Shown here: positions 48,647 to 58,158 of the stretch, piece by piece
Layout: every line of letters begins with the position of its first letter
Position numbering within the stretch: the first letter of the stretch is position 1
Origin: Brenneria izadpanahii
GTDB taxonomy: Bacteria > Pseudomonadota > Gammaproteobacteria > Enterobacterales > Enterobacteriaceae
NCBI RefSeq assembly: GCF_017569925.1
Contig: NZ_CP050854.1
Location: 2,976,001 to 3,040,000, forward strand
Direction: 5' to 3'
Length of the DNA: 64,000 bases
Position numbers and translations under genes: made by a program
The notes under the pieces: model-generated
What the model was told of the DNA's origin: nothing
Seen by the model: the letters and a program-made list of their open reading frames with translations, nothing else
The model's database searches: none

Positions 48647-51600
48647 ATGAAGAGAATGTTGATTAACGCGACTCAACAGGAAGAGTTGCGTGTTGCCTTG
48701 GTTGATGGTCAACGGCTGTATGATTTGGATATCGAAAGTCCTGGTCATGAGCAGAAGAAAGCAAATATCTACAAAGGTAAAATCACGCGTATTGAACCCA
48801 GTCTTGAAGCCGCTTTTGTTGATTATGGCGCAGAAAGGCATGGTTTTCTCCCTCTCAAAGAAATCGCTCGCGAATACTTCCCCAGCAACTATTCCTCTCA
48901 TGGCCGTCCCAACATCAAAGATGTCTTGCGCGAAGGACAGGAAGTCATTGTTCAGGTAGATAAAGAAGAGCGAGGCAACAAAGGCGCGGCGCTGACAACG
49001 TTTATCAGTCTGGCCGGCAGTTATCTGGTATTGATGCCAAACAACCCCCGCGCCGGCGGTATCTCACGCCGAATTGAGGGCGACGATCGAACGGAACTGA
49101 AAGAAGCGTTAGGTTCTTTACAGTTGCCCGATGGTATGGGGCTTATCGTTCGTACCGCAGGGGTCGGCAAATCCGCCGAAGCATTGCAATGGGATTTGGC
49201 TTTCCGTCTGAAGCACTGGGAAGCTATCAAGAAAGCGGCTGAAGGCCGTCCCGCGCCTTTTTTGATCCATCAGGAAAGCAACGTTATTGTTCGCGCCTTC
49301 CGTGATTATTTACGCCCGGATATCGGTGAAATCCTGATCGACAACCCTAAAATCGTCGAACTGGCAAAAGAGCATATCTCCGCGCTCGGCCGCCCGGACT
49401 TCAATAGCAAAATCAAACTTTACAGCGGCGAGATCCCGCTGTTCAGCCATTATCAGATTGAATCCCAGATTGAATCGGCGTTCCAGCGTGAAGTGCGTCT
49501 GCCTTCCGGCGGTTCTATCGTCATTGATACCACGGAAGCCTTGACCGCGATTGATATCAACTCCGCCCGCGCTACCCGCGGCGGCGATATTGAAGAGACC
49601 GCGTTCAACACTAACCTGGAAGCCGCCGATGAAATCGCCCGCCAGTTACGACTGCGCGACCTGGGCGGTCTGATCGTCATCGATTTTATCGACATGACGC
49701 CGGTTCGCCACCAGCGAGAAGTGGAAAATCGTCTGCGGGACTCTGTCCGCCAGGATCGGGCCCGTATTCAGATCGGCCGCATTTCTCGCTTTGGTCTGTT
49801 GGAAATGTCCCGCCAGCGCCTTAGCCCGTCGTTGGGAGAATCGAGCCATCATGTCTGCCCACGCTGCGGCGGCACCGGCACCGTGCGCGACAACGAGTCC
49901 CTTTCCCTGTCTATTCTGCGTCTTATCGAAGAAGAGGCGCTGAAAGAAAACACCAAAGAAGTACATGCCATCGTTCCCGTACAAATCGCATCCTATTTGC
50001 TGAACGAGAAACGTGAATCGGTCAATGCGATTGAGAAACGTCAAGGGGGAGTTCGAGCCGTTATCGTCCCGCATGATGGCATGCAAACGCCGCACTACTC
50101 CGTCGTACGCGTGCGCAAAGGGGAAGAAAAGCCGACCCTCAGCTATCTGCTGCCGCAACTGCTGGAAACCGAAGCCCAACAATTGCAGGAAGAACAGGTT
50201 GCCGAACGTAAACAGCCGGAGCAGCCAGCATTAGCCGCCTTCACCATGCCTAGCATGCCGGCGGAAGATAAAGCACTGGCGGTGGAAAAATCGGCCCCAT
50301 CGGCGGTTTCGCCAGTCGCGCCGGCTCAGCCAGGGCTTGTTAGCCGCTTGCTGGGCGTGCTGAAAGGTATTTTCGCATCCGAACCCGCTAGCGCGGTAGC
50401 AGAGACGGCGGATGAGAAGAAAACCGAATCGGCCGCGGCCAGCGAAGGCCAGCGTCAGGAACGTCGTAATACACGCCGTCAGAGCAACAACCGCCGCGAT
50501 CGCAATACGCGTGAAGAGCAACGCCGGAATAAACGTCAGAATGCTGAAGCGGCGCCTGAAGCCCGCGCGGCGGAAGAGCCAGAAAAAGCCGCTATTGACG
50601 AGCAACCGCGCCGCGAACCGCGTGCGGAGCGTCAGCGTCGCCGTCAGGATGATAAACGTCAGTCCCAACAGGAAGCGAAAGCGCAAAATACCGTTGTAGC
50701 CGAAGCGGAAGAAGTCGCCGCCGAACAGGAAAAACCGGCTCAGGTCATGCCGCGCCGTCAGCGTCGCCAATTGACGCAGAAGGTACGGATTCAATCCGAA
50801 AACGCGCCGGCTGAAGCTGCCGAACCGGCAGCGACGGCGGTAACGACGGAAAGCGTAGCGCCGCAAATCAAGCCCGTTGATGAAGCCGCGATTGCCGTTG
50901 CCGACGCTAACGAAACGGAAAGTACGCAGGCCGCTGACGCCAACAAAGGGGCGAATACGGAAAATAACGGTATGCCGCGTCGTTCCCGCCGCTCACCGCG
51001 TCATCTGCGCGTTAGCGGTCAACGCCGCCGCCGTTACCGTGATGAGCGGTATCCGTCTCAGTCGCCAATGCCGCTGGAATATGCTGCCGCTTCTCCGGAA
51101 ATGGCGTCAGGCAAAGTGTGGATAAACTATCCCGTTGCTCAATACCAATCGCTGGAACAGCTTGAAGAACAGCAGCAGGCGGAAAATAACGCGTCTGTAG
51201 CCACGCCTCATCTGCCGACCATCGTGGAAACAGCGGCTCCGGTTATCGCGGCTTCAGTTCAGGAAACGCCGGCGGTAATAGAAGATGAGCCGGGCAAAGC
51301 GGCGACTGCCGTTGAAGCTGGGCAACCAGTACAGAAAACCGCGCCCGAAGCAGTCACGGATGACATTGTCGAAACGCAAACCGATGCCGACGATATTCCG
51401 CCGATACTGGTTGATGACAAGGCTTACGGAGAAAGCGATGAAGCTGTCGTAGAAAGCAACGAGCACGTTGCAGAACGCGATGAGGCCGTCGTGGAAAGCA
51501 ATGAACGCGTTACAAAACACGATGAAGCCGTCGTGGAAAGCAATGAAAGCGTTGCAGAGCACGATGAAGCCGTCGTGGAAAGCAACGAGCACGTTGCAGA

Positions 51601-52093
51601 ACGCGATGAAGCCGTCGTGGAAAGCAACGAGCACGTTGCAGAACGCGATGAAGCCGCCGTGGAAAGCAATGAGCGCGTTGCAGAACGCGATGAAGCTGTC
51701 GTGGAAAGCAATGAGAGCGTTGCGGAACGCGATGAAGCTGTCGTGGAAATCGACGAGAGCGTTGCAGAACGCGATGAAATCGTCGAGGAAAGCGTGAAAA
51801 TCCCCGCAGAAACCGCACCTCAGCCGGCAGATGTCGCACCGGTTGCGCCAGCGGAAAAACCGGTGATTTCGGTTAAACCGGCAGAAGCGGAGACAGCACA
51901 ACCGCGTTATAAGTTTCACGCAACCGCGCCGATGACCAAAGCGCCAGCGCCGGATTATCAACCGGAACCGGCTCGTCAGAGCGACTGGAAGCGTCCTGAG
52001 TATCAGTTCAACGGCAAAGGTTCAGCCGGAGGCCATGCCGCAGTTAACCAGGCTACAGCGCCTGCAACCAAGCCAACGCCGATTAATGAATAA
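48647..52093 (+). CDS. rne: Ribonuclease E
   Basis: Essential endoribonuclease and degradosome scaffold, 1148 residues (E. coli 1061). The catalytic half has the S1 domain ([17 protein letters not shown], near 40-60), the DNase-like site with Asp in [12 protein letters not shown] (about 303) and VIDFIDM (about 346), and the Zn-link CPRCGGTG near 404. An amphipathic segment with [11 protein letters not shown] near 570 fits the membrane anchor. The Arg-rich RNA-binding region follows, then an acidic tract with eight copies of a 14-residue repeat (residues 931-1042), and the C-terminus [14 protein letters not shown], the PNPase-binding type. Confidence 0.97.
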   Translation: MKRMLINATQQEELRVALVDGQRLYDLDIESPGHEQKKANIYKGKITRIEPSLEAAFVDYGAERHGFLPLKEIAREYFPSNYSSHGRPNIKDVLREGQEVIVQVDKEERGNKGAALTTFISLAGSYLVLMPNNPRAGGISRRIEGDDRTELKEALGSLQLPDGMGLIVRTAGVGKSAEALQWDLAFRLKHWEAIKKAAEGRPAPFLIHQESNVIVRAFRDYLRPDIGEILIDNPKIVELAKEHISALGRPDFNSKIKLYSGEIPLFSHYQIESQIESAFQREVRLPSGGSIVIDTTEALTAIDINSARATRGGDIEETAFNTNLEAADEIARQLRLRDLGGLIVIDFIDMTPVRHQREVENRLRDSVRQDRARIQIGRISRFGLLEMSRQRLSPSLGESSHHVCPRCGGTGTVRDNESLSLSILRLIEEEALKENTKEVHAIVPVQIASYLLNEKRESVNAIEKRQGGVRAVIVPHDGMQTPHYSVVRVRKGEEKPTLSYLLPQLLETEAQQLQEEQVAERKQPEQPALAAFTMPSMPAEDKALAVEKSAPSAVSPVAPAQPGLVSRLLGVLKGIFASEPASAVAETADEKKTESAAASEGQRQERRNTRRQSNNRRDRNTREEQRRNKRQNAEAAPEARAAEEPEKAAIDEQPRREPRAERQRRRQDDKRQSQQEAKAQNTVVAEAEEVAAEQEKPAQVMPRRQRRQLTQKVRIQSENAPAEAAEPAATAVTTESVAPQIKPVDEAAIAVADANETESTQAADANKGANTENNGMPRRSRRSPRHLRVSGQRRRRYRDERYPSQSPMPLEYAAASPEMASGKVWINYPVAQYQSLEQLEEQQQAENNASVATPHLPTIVETAAPVIAASVQETPAVIEDEPGKAATAVEAGQPVQKTAPEAVTDDIVETQTDADDIPPILVDDKAYGESDEAVVESNEHVAERDEAVVESNERVTKHDEAVVESNESVAEHDEAVVESNEHVAERDEAVVESNEHVAERDEAAVESNERVAERDEAVVESNESVAERDEAVVEIDESVAERDEIVEESVKIPAETAPQPADVAPVAPAEKPVISVKPAEAETAQPRYKFHATAPMTKAPAPDYQPEPARQSDWKRPEYQFNGKGSAGGHAAVNQATAPATKPTPINE
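51437..51772 (+). repeat. Eight tandem 42-bp repeats inside rne
   Basis: Eight direct copies of a 42-bp unit, in frame, starting GATGAAGC at 51437, 51479, 51521, 51563, 51605, 51647, 51689 and 51731; a ninth partial copy starts at 51773. Each encodes [14 protein letters not shown]. Copies differ by a few bases, mostly silent or His/Arg/Ser swaps. Confidence 0.95.
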
Positions 52094-52110
52094 TCAATTT
52101 CATTATCAGT

Positions 52111-52142
52111 AAAAACGCCCGCCAATTCGGCGGGCGTTTTTT
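52111..52142 (+). terminator. Intrinsic terminator of rne
   Basis: AAAAACGCCCGCC (52111-52123) and GGCGGGCGTTTTT (52129-52141) form a perfect stem with a U tract, 18 bp after the rne stop. Confidence 0.95.
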
Positions 52143-52145
52143 ATG

Positions 52146-52337
52146 GCGGGCTATCCCTGCCCGCCCCCCTTCGGGCCGCCGCAAGCGGCGTTAAAAAATA
52201 CTCCTGGCATTTTTTTATCGCGGGCTATCCCTGCCCGGTCCCTTCGGGCCGCCGCAAGCGGCGTTAAAAAATACTCCTGGCATTTTTTTATCGCGGGCTA
52301 TACCGCCTTAAAAAAATCCCGGATGCCTTTTATCAGC
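52146..52337 (+). repeat. Tandem 73-74-bp repeat with internal hairpin
   Basis: Units at 52146-52219 and 52220-52292 begin GCGGGCTATCCCTGCCCG and end in a T run after CTCCTGGCA. A third, shortened unit follows to about 52337. Each full unit contains CCCTTCGGG and GCCGC-CGCAA-GCGGC hairpins followed by GTTAAAAAATA, so each could act as a weak terminator. A related copy in opposite orientation lies at 54307-54344. Confidence 0.9.
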
Positions 52338-52620
52338 CCAGAAATTTCAGCAATTTTATGCTTGATGATTCGGTTTTCCCTTCCAAATCAGCGATCAGAC
52401 GCTTGAAATGGGCTGATTGTTCATGCTCTGTCAGCGCAGTCTGATTCTTCCAACGTTCAAAGAAGACAAACGCGCCGGGCTTGTCGATTTCTTCATGCAA
52501 ATCATATTGCAGATTACCCGTTTCCTGACGGCTGGGCGCCACAGCCTGTTTCACCGCTGCGGTAACATCGTCAATAAATTCAGCTTTAGCCTGTAAGCTG
52601 GCAACGATACGAATTTCCAT
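52333..52620 (-). CDS. Antibiotic biosynthesis monooxygenase (ABM) domain protein
   Basis: The 95 residues form a single ABM (YgiN-like) alpha/beta domain: RIVASLQAKAEFIDDV at the N-terminus, Gly/Tyr in GNLQYDLHEEIDKPGAFVFF, and the histidine pair in LTEHEQSAHFKRL. Relatives oxidise quinols or scavenge reactive electrophiles; the substrate cannot be read from sequence. It is divergent from pyrC and lies in the shortened rne-pyrC interval. Confidence 0.85.
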   Translation of the reverse strand: MEIRIVASLQAKAEFIDDVTAAVKQAVAPSRQETGNLQYDLHEEIDKPGAFVFFERWKNQTALTEHEQSAHFKRLIADLEGKTESSSIKLLKFLG

Positions 52621-52828
52621 TTTAGTCCTTCTTATTTAATTTATGTTTAAAGATCAAAAGATAAGGCATGAGATGCCAATAGTCGTAGTGGTTATACTAG
52701 TTAATTTTGAACATTCATCAACTAACGGATGCATTCGAAAGGCTTTGCACTTATCCTTATTCCCCGCCGTATTAGTCTCAATCCGACTGACAGATGATGT
52801 TTTTCTACTGACCGCTGGAGCACATTCC

Positions 52829-53872
52829 ATGACCGCACTGCCAGACATGCTGAAAATCCGCCGCCCTGACGATTGGCACCTTCATTTACGTGATGATCAG
52901 ATGCTCAAAACCGTTCTTCCGTACACCAGCCGCTTTTTTGGCCGAGCCATCATCATGCCCAATCTGACACCGCCGGTCACCAGCGTGGCAAGCGCTATCG
53001 CTTATCGTCAGCGCATTCTGGCCGCCATCCCCGAAGGCGATAGTTTTCAACCGTTGATGACTTGTTATCTGACCGATTCGCTGGATGCCGCGGAGATTGT
53101 CAGCGGCTTTGAGCAGGGCGTTTTTACCGCAGCAAAATTATACCCGGCGAATGCGACGACCAACTCCAGTCATGGCGTAACGGATATTGCCAACATCCAT
53201 CCCGTTCTGGAAAAAATGCAAGAAATAGGGATGCCGTTGCTGGTACATGGCGAAGTGACCGCTCCTGAAATCGACATTTTCGATCGGGAAGCCCGATTTA
53301 TTGAATTGGTGATGGAGCCATTACGCAAGGACTTCCCCGAACTGAAAGTCGTATTCGAGCACATTACGACTAAAGAGGCCGCGCAGTACATTGTATCAGG
53401 TAATGAGTATCTTGCCGCCACCATTACCCCACAACATTTAATGTTTAACCGCAATCACATGCTGGTTGGCGGAGTTCGGCCGCATCTATACTGCCTGCCC
53501 ATTCTTAAAAGAAACATTCACCAGCAGGCGCTGCGGGATGCCGTCGCCAGTGGCTGCAACCGGCTTTTCCTCGGCACTGACTCTGCTCCTCATGTTAAAC
53601 ACAGGAAAGAATCCAGTTGCGGCTGCGCCGGCGTATTCAATGCCCAAGCGGCCTTAAGCGCTTACGCGACGGTTTTCGATGAAATAAACGCGCTGGATAA
53701 ACTTGAAGCATTCTGTTCGTTAAACGGCCCGCGTTTTTACGGCTTGCCGGTTAATGAAGACTGGGTTGAACTCCGCCGCGAACCAATTACCCTCCCGGAA
53801 GAAATTTCAACGGGCAGCGAAGCGTTGGTCCCTTTCCTGGCGGGACAGAGCCTCAACTGGTCCGTCCGATAG
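52829..53872 (+). CDS. pyrC: Dihydroorotase
   Basis: Third step of pyrimidine synthesis. The 347 residues match E. coli PyrC (348). Zinc ligands: DDWHLHLRD near 14-22, carbamylated Lys in [10 protein letters not shown] near 100, HGEVT and EHITTK, and GTDSAPH near 250. The ATG at 52829 begins MTALPD as expected; the frame is open to 52643 but that part does not look like protein. Confidence 0.96.
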   Translation: MTALPDMLKIRRPDDWHLHLRDDQMLKTVLPYTSRFFGRAIIMPNLTPPVTSVASAIAYRQRILAAIPEGDSFQPLMTCYLTDSLDAAEIVSGFEQGVFTAAKLYPANATTNSSHGVTDIANIHPVLEKMQEIGMPLLVHGEVTAPEIDIFDREARFIELVMEPLRKDFPELKVVFEHITTKEAAQYIVSGNEYLAATITPQHLMFNRNHMLVGGVRPHLYCLPILKRNIHQQALRDAVASGCNRLFLGTDSAPHVKHRKESSCGCAGVFNAQAALSAYATVFDEINALDKLEAFCSLNGPRFYGLPVNEDWVELRREPITLPEEISTGSEALVPFLAGQSLNWSVR

Positions 53873-54029
53873 CTGACAGGCCCATCATCATGCTCCCCCT
53901 CAATGCTGATGGGTCGGCGTTTCAAAGTCTGCCGCGGCATGCCTGATTGGGATGCGCAAGAATCAATCGGCATGGTGAACGCGGCTTAACAAATATCCTT
54001 TTTCGTCACTTGTTCTTTTTTACGGATAA

Positions 54030-54045
54030 CTGTATAAATAAACAG
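54030..54045 (+). promoter_or_regulatory. LexA box of dinI
   Basis: CTGTATAAATAAACAG matches CTGT-N8-ACAG exactly and lies 18 bp before the dinI ATG, overlapping the likely promoter. Predicts SOS induction, as in E. coli. Confidence 0.92.
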
Positions 54046-54063
54046 TTATCCATGGAGGCAATT

Positions 54064-54303
54064 ATGCGTGTCGAAATTACCATAGCAAAGTCGTCCCCTC
54101 TTCCCGCTGGCGCTCTTGAAGCACTGACGCACGAGTTGGGGAGACGAATTCACCAGCACTACCCAGATACCCCAATTAATATTCGTTATGCCGCTGCCAA
54201 TAACCTTAGCGTGCTGGGTGGCAATAAAGATGACAAAGAGCGTATATCCGAATTGCTGCAAGAAACCTGGGAAAGCGCGGACGACTGGTTTATACCAGAA
54301 TAA
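54064..54303 (+). CDS. dinI: DNA damage-inducible protein I
   Basis: A 79-residue RecA-filament modulator. The sequence follows E. coli DinI (81): MRVEITIAKSSPLPAGALEA at the N-terminus and LQETWESADDWF near the acidic C-terminus. The ATG at 54064 has GGAGG upstream; the longer open frame to 53947 runs through the LexA box. Confidence 0.96.
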   Translation: MRVEITIAKSSPLPAGALEALTHELGRRIHQHYPDTPINIRYAAANNLSVLGGNKDDKERISELLQETWESADDWFIPE

Positions 54304-54306
54304 AAA

Positions 54307-54344
54307 TTTTTTAACGCCAGCGCCGCTTGCAACGGTCCGAAGGG
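54307..54344 (-). repeat. Inverted copy of the rne-downstream repeat
   Basis: On the minus strand CCCTTCGGACCGTTGCAAG, then CGGCGCTGGCGTTAAAAAA, matches the core of the 52146-52292 units (CCCTTCGGGCCGCCGCAAG, CGGCGTTAAAAAA). It sits immediately after the dinI stop, where it may end dinI transcripts. Confidence 0.7.
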
Positions 54345-54469
54345 CGAGCCCCGCGGACGGAGCGAGTAAATTTAGTCTGTTGAAAGATTTGGCTGAATGA
54401 TAGGTTATAGGCTGTAATGACTATTGTATCGGGCATCTTGCCATCCTGTTATGACTGAGGATACCTATT

Positions 54470-54727
54470 ATGACAGTAGAAAAACCGGAAGAGGCAATGA
54501 CATTCGGTGAACTGCTGGAGCTGATCGGCGCACAGCAGCGCAAGATTGACGCACTGGAGCTGGCATTTTCATCGCTGGTTTTCTGCCTTGATGAAAAAGC
54601 CAACCAGTTGCTGATCCACAACCTGCGGCTGGAATCTCAAAATGAAAATCGGGATCCGATGATGAAAAAACATCTTGCCCGTTTTGTCGCCACATTAGAG
54701 AAAAATGCCGGTTTAAATACCGAATAG
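54470..54727 (+). CDS. Small coiled-coil protein, possibly IraP-like
   Basis: The 85 residues are mostly helical with a heptad-like N-terminal part (LLELIGAQQRKIDALELAFSSL). Spacing of ALE, LLI and the following helix resembles IraP, the anti-adaptor that protects sigma-S from RssB, and length agrees (86 in E. coli). The resemblance is by eye and weak. AGGATACCT lies just upstream of the ATG. It is followed by a terminator, so it is monocistronic between dinI and bssS. Confidence 0.55.
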   Translation: MTVEKPEEAMTFGELLELIGAQQRKIDALELAFSSLVFCLDEKANQLLIHNLRLESQNENRDPMMKKHLARFVATLEKNAGLNTE

Positions 54728-54750
54728 ATTCTCATTTATTCAATTTTCCG

Positions 54751-54790
54751 AAACAGTCCGGATAAATGCATTTTGTCCCGGACTGTTTAA
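54751..54790 (+). terminator. Terminator after the small coiled-coil gene
   Basis: AAACAGTCCGG (54751-54761) pairs with CCGGACTGTTT (54778-54788), 11 bp, followed by a short T/A run, 23 bp past the stop. Confidence 0.75.
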
Positions 54791-54942
54791 TTAGTGTACG
54801 GAAAAAAATTTTTGCAGATTTTTTTAAAATATTTTTCATAAATTAAATAAGCGACGATATACTGTTAATGCTCTTCTAAATAAGGAGCCGCCTTAAACCT
54901 CGTTAGTCACTCATGTTAGTAACTAGTCAGTAAGGGGTATTT

Positions 54943-55197
54943 ATGGATAGAGAAAATGAAGTTATTCAGACACATCCTCTTGTAGGTTGGGACATCAGTA
55001 CCGTTGACAGTTATGACGCCATGATGATCCGTTTACACTATTTATCCGCCTCGGATCAGGCTCCAGATGAAGCGCAAGTTGACCGGACGTTATGGTTAAC
55101 GACAGATGTAGCCAGAAAACTCATATACATACTTGAAGCTGGCATTGCTAAAATTGAATCAACCGATTGTCAATCCCTTGATTATCGAAAGCATTAG
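54943..55197 (+). CDS. bssS: Biofilm formation regulatory protein BssS
   Basis: The 84 residues match E. coli BssS: NEVIQTHPLVGWDISTVDSY and LWLTTDVARKLIYILEAGIA. Reported to influence biofilm formation and indole/AI-2 signalling in E. coli; the mechanism is not known. Ribosome site AAGGGG upstream. Confidence 0.95.
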   Translation: MDRENEVIQTHPLVGWDISTVDSYDAMMIRLHYLSASDQAPDEAQVDRTLWLTTDVARKLIYILEAGIAKIESTDCQSLDYRKH

Positions 55198-55643
55198 CCA
55201 TTGATAACGTTTACCATTATTTTTATACCAGATTTATTGATTTTTGATTTACGATCCCAATAACAACGCCGTCTTACTGACGGTGTTGTTATTTTTACCG
55301 CTACTCTGTATTTTTCCCCCGTTCTAATCCGCAATAATTCTTACCACGCCTTATTCGCTTGCCCGCACGATCGCCGCAGATAGTAACGCACCGCACAATT
55401 ATTCAGCTAATTAACAGCCCAGTGAGTAGCAATCTCATTCTTCCGCGCGAACAGCAGTGAAGCATCCGTAAATGATTTTCCTTATCAGCTCACTCCATCA
55501 GATTGAACAAGATATGACTTCAAATTCAAAAAAACTGTTGAAGTTCGACTGAGTGTTAAAAAATGTGACTTTATATTGCTTTTGTGTTTAGACATGTTTA
55601 AGTTTGCAAAATTGTACAGGTCACCTGATAAGGAGTCACCGCT
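55198..55643 (+). other. Gap between bssS and yceJ
   Basis: 446 bases with no gene visible. It starts with the bssS terminator (separate entry) and ends with the yceJ promoter region, which is AT-rich. The E. coli neighbours yceO and solA are absent. Confidence 0.6.
55259..55297 (+). terminator. Intrinsic terminator of bssS
   Basis: AATAACAACGCCGTC (55259-55273) and GACGGTGTTGTTATT (55279-55293) pair over 15 positions with one G-U and a T tract, 62 bp past the stop. Confidence 0.88.
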
Positions 55644-56198
55644 ATGCTTTGGCGTAACACCTCATCTCGTTATGGTCATGTCAGTATTCTTCTCCACTGG
55701 GCCGTCGCGTTAACCGTTTACGGCATGTTCGCGTTAGGGCTCTGGATGGTGTCATTGGGGTACTATGACGTTTGGTATCATCGCGCGCCTGAAATCCATA
55801 AAGGCATCGGCGTATTGCTTTTCGCCGTTATGATATTCCGCGTAATCTGGCGCTTCTTTTCTCCTCCGCCGCGGCCATTGAGCAGCTATTCAACCTTGAC
55901 CCGCATCAGCGCCACGCTGGCGCACATTGCTCTTTACGTTGTTTTATTTGCGATATTAATCAGTGGATATTTGATTTCCACAGCCGAGGGGCAACCTATT
56001 TCAGTTTTTGGCTGGTTTTCTATTCCAGCTACATTAAGCGGTTTGACGGATCAAGCCGACATTGCCGGTACCGTGCATCTTTATCTTGCCTGGGTGGTGG
56101 TAGCGCTGTCAGCTCTGCACGGGTTAGCCGCATTAAAGCACCACTTCATAGATGGTGATACGACCTTGAAACGGATGTTGGGCCGCAACATCTCTTAA
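55644..56198 (+). CDS. yceJ: Cytochrome b561 family protein
   Basis: The 184 residues form about four membrane helices with heme-ligand histidines: His near 11-18 in YGHVSILLHW, His in EIHKGIG near 51, and a pair in the last helices (VHLYLAW and ALHGL). Family members carry diheme b and transfer electrons from quinols. It is followed by yceI with 27 bp; the pair is conserved as yceJI in E. coli. AAGGAG precedes the ATG. Confidence 0.92.
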   Translation: MLWRNTSSRYGHVSILLHWAVALTVYGMFALGLWMVSLGYYDVWYHRAPEIHKGIGVLLFAVMIFRVIWRFFSPPPRPLSSYSTLTRISATLAHIALYVVLFAILISGYLISTAEGQPISVFGWFSIPATLSGLTDQADIAGTVHLYLAWVVVALSALHGLAALKHHFIDGDTTLKRMLGRNIS

Positions 56199-56225
56199 CT
56201 TTTATGAATTAATGGAGAAATACCG

Positions 56226-56804
56226 ATGCTGAAGAAAACACTACTGGGCCTGACTGCCGCATCTTTACTGGCCTCTGCCGGATCGGCCTTAGCCGCCGAT
56301 TACAAGTTTGATAAGGAAGGCCAGCACGCGTTTATCCAGTTTCGCATTAACCATCTGGGCTATAGCTGGATTTATGGCGGCTTTAACGATTTTGACGGGA
56401 CGTTTACTTTTGATGAAAGCAATCCTGCCGCGGATAAAGTGAATGTCACCATTAATACCAATAGCGTCGATACTAATCATGCGGAACGTGACAAACACAT
56501 CCGCAGTGCGGATTTTCTGAATGTATCCAAATATCCGCAGGCGACGTTCACCTCCACGGAAGTGAAAAAAGACGGTGAGGCATACGATATCACCGGAAAT
56601 CTCACCTTGAATGGCGTAACCAAGCCCGTGACGCTGGAAGCAAAACTGATTGGTCAAGGCGATGACCCGTGGGGCAATTATCGCGCCGGTTTTGAAGCCA
56701 AAGGAACCCTCGCGCTGAAAGACTTTAATATCACCCAGGATTTGGGGCCGGCCTCTCAACAAGTTGAATTGATTATTTCCGTCGAAGGCGTTCGCCAGAA
56801 ATAA
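56226..56804 (+). CDS. yceI: YceI periplasmic isoprenoid-binding-like protein
   Basis: The 192 residues start with a signal peptide (cleaved near ALA-ADYKF, residue 23). The YceI lipocalin-like barrel follows, with [20 protein letters not shown] and [12 protein letters not shown]. Relatives bind polyprenyl lipids; E. coli YceI is induced by base. Likely co-transcribed with yceJ, and ends at a clear terminator. Confidence 0.95.
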   Translation: MLKKTLLGLTAASLLASAGSALAADYKFDKEGQHAFIQFRINHLGYSWIYGGFNDFDGTFTFDESNPAADKVNVTINTNSVDTNHAERDKHIRSADFLNVSKYPQATFTSTEVKKDGEAYDITGNLTLNGVTKPVTLEAKLIGQGDDPWGNYRAGFEAKGTLALKDFNITQDLGPASQQVELIISVEGVRQK

Positions 56805-56826
56805 GTTATCAACGATAGTCGGTTAC

Positions 56827-56855
56827 AGCCCTTTCAGTTGACGAAAGGGCTTTTT
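56827..56855 (+). terminator. Intrinsic terminator of yceJI
   Basis: AGCCCTTTC and GAAAGGGCT with a 7-base loop and T tract, 22 bp past the yceI stop, between convergent yceI and trhO. Confidence 0.92.
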
Positions 56856-56862
56856 AAGCTCG

Positions 56863-57930
56863 CTACTTCCGCTCATCCTTGCCGTCTGGGGCGGGGATAT
56901 GCAATGTGGATTTTAATAACCCTTTGGATTTATTAAAAATCTTCATGCCATTTTCACGACCGCTGCGCCGGGCGCGTTGCTCCGCCAGTGGCAGCCGACG
57001 CTCTTCCTGACAGTTTACGCTACAGCACCCTTCATATTTTTCCGCACACGCCGGACACTGGATGAACAATAGGTGGCAACCTTCATTACGGCAGTTGGTA
57101 TGAGTATCACAAGGAGCGCCGCACTGATGACAATGCGCAATAACGTCATCAGAAATCCTTTCCCCCATCCGCTCGTCAAACACAAAGTTTTTGCCTATAA
57201 ACTTCAACGGCAACCCCTGAGCTTTTGCCTGGCGCGCATACTCAATAATCCCGCCCTCGACGTGGTAAACGCGCTTGAAGCCGTGATGCAGCATATAAGC
57301 GCTTGCTTTCTCACACCGAATCCCCCCGGTGCAATACATGACGATATTCTTATCCTGCTCATGCTTGAGCATTTCTACCGCCATCGGAAGTTGCTCGCGG
57401 AAAGTATCCGAGGGAACCTCCAGCGCATTTTCAAAATGTCCGACCTCATATTCATAATGATTGCGCATATCAACAAAGAGCGTATTCGGGTCTTCGGCCA
57501 TGGCGTTAACCTGTTCGGCTTTCAGATACTGGCCGACATTAGCCGGATTAAACGTCGGATCGTCGATACCATCGGCCACAATGCGTTCACGAACTTTCAT
57601 CCGCAACACCCAGAATGATTTTCCATCATCGTCCAATGCGATGTTCAAGCGAACATTGTCAAGGGCGGGATGCGCGCCGAATAACACTGTTTTAAACGCT
57701 TCGAACTGATTCTTGGGCACGCTGATTTGCGCATTAATCCCTTCCGATGCGATGTAGATCCGCCCAAAGACCTTTAGCTGCGCAAACTGGCTATACAGGC
57801 GATCGCGAAATGCTTTCGGCTCATCGATCGTAAAATATTTATAGAAAGAAACTGTGGTTCGCGGCTCGGTTTCAGCAAGCATTCGCGCTTTCAGTTCCTC
57901 ATTGGAAACCCGGTTATGTAACACTGGCAT
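56863..57930 (-). CDS. trhO: tRNA uridine(34) hydroxylase TrhO
   Basis: Oxygen-dependent hydroxylation of U34 in tRNA, first step to cmo5U-type wobble modifications. The 355 residues have the N-terminal acylphosphatase-like part and a rhodanese domain with active Cys in [13 protein letters not shown] near 180, then a Cys-rich tail ([26 protein letters not shown]). Start MPVLHNR at 57930 matches E. coli (350) and has AGGAAAG upstream; an ATG 7 codons earlier also exists. Confidence 0.95.
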   Translation of the reverse strand: MPVLHNRVSNEELKARMLAETEPRTTVSFYKYFTIDEPKAFRDRLYSQFAQLKVFGRIYIASEGINAQISVPKNQFEAFKTVLFGAHPALDNVRLNIALDDDGKSFWVLRMKVRERIVADGIDDPTFNPANVGQYLKAEQVNAMAEDPNTLFVDMRNHYEYEVGHFENALEVPSDTFREQLPMAVEMLKHEQDKNIVMYCTGGIRCEKASAYMLHHGFKRVYHVEGGIIEYARQAKAQGLPLKFIGKNFVFDERMGERISDDVIAHCHQCGAPCDTHTNCRNEGCHLLFIQCPACAEKYEGCCSVNCQEERRLPLAEQRARRSGRENGMKIFNKSKGLLKSTLHIPAPDGKDERK

Positions 57931-58158
57931 GGTGTACTTTCCTGTCTTCATTGAGGTTAATCATTACCATTCACCGCCACGTCGATCCCGACGGATTAAA
58001 TGGCCCGGCATCATACCTGATTGCGGGACTTAAGTCAGGATGCGAAATTGACAGCGGAAGGTGAAACGGCGATCTTAAGGAGAGAAGGCTACCTCTCTAT
58101 TTTAATCTGGATCGGTACTCTCCATCCCCCAAGAGATATCACAATCTAAGGTCATCAT

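Noticed and set aside
51254-51961. Long minus-strand open frames inside rne (Phe/Ile- and Arg-rich)
   Set aside because: They are antisense to the 42-bp repeats; lack of stops is a by-product of the repeat composition.
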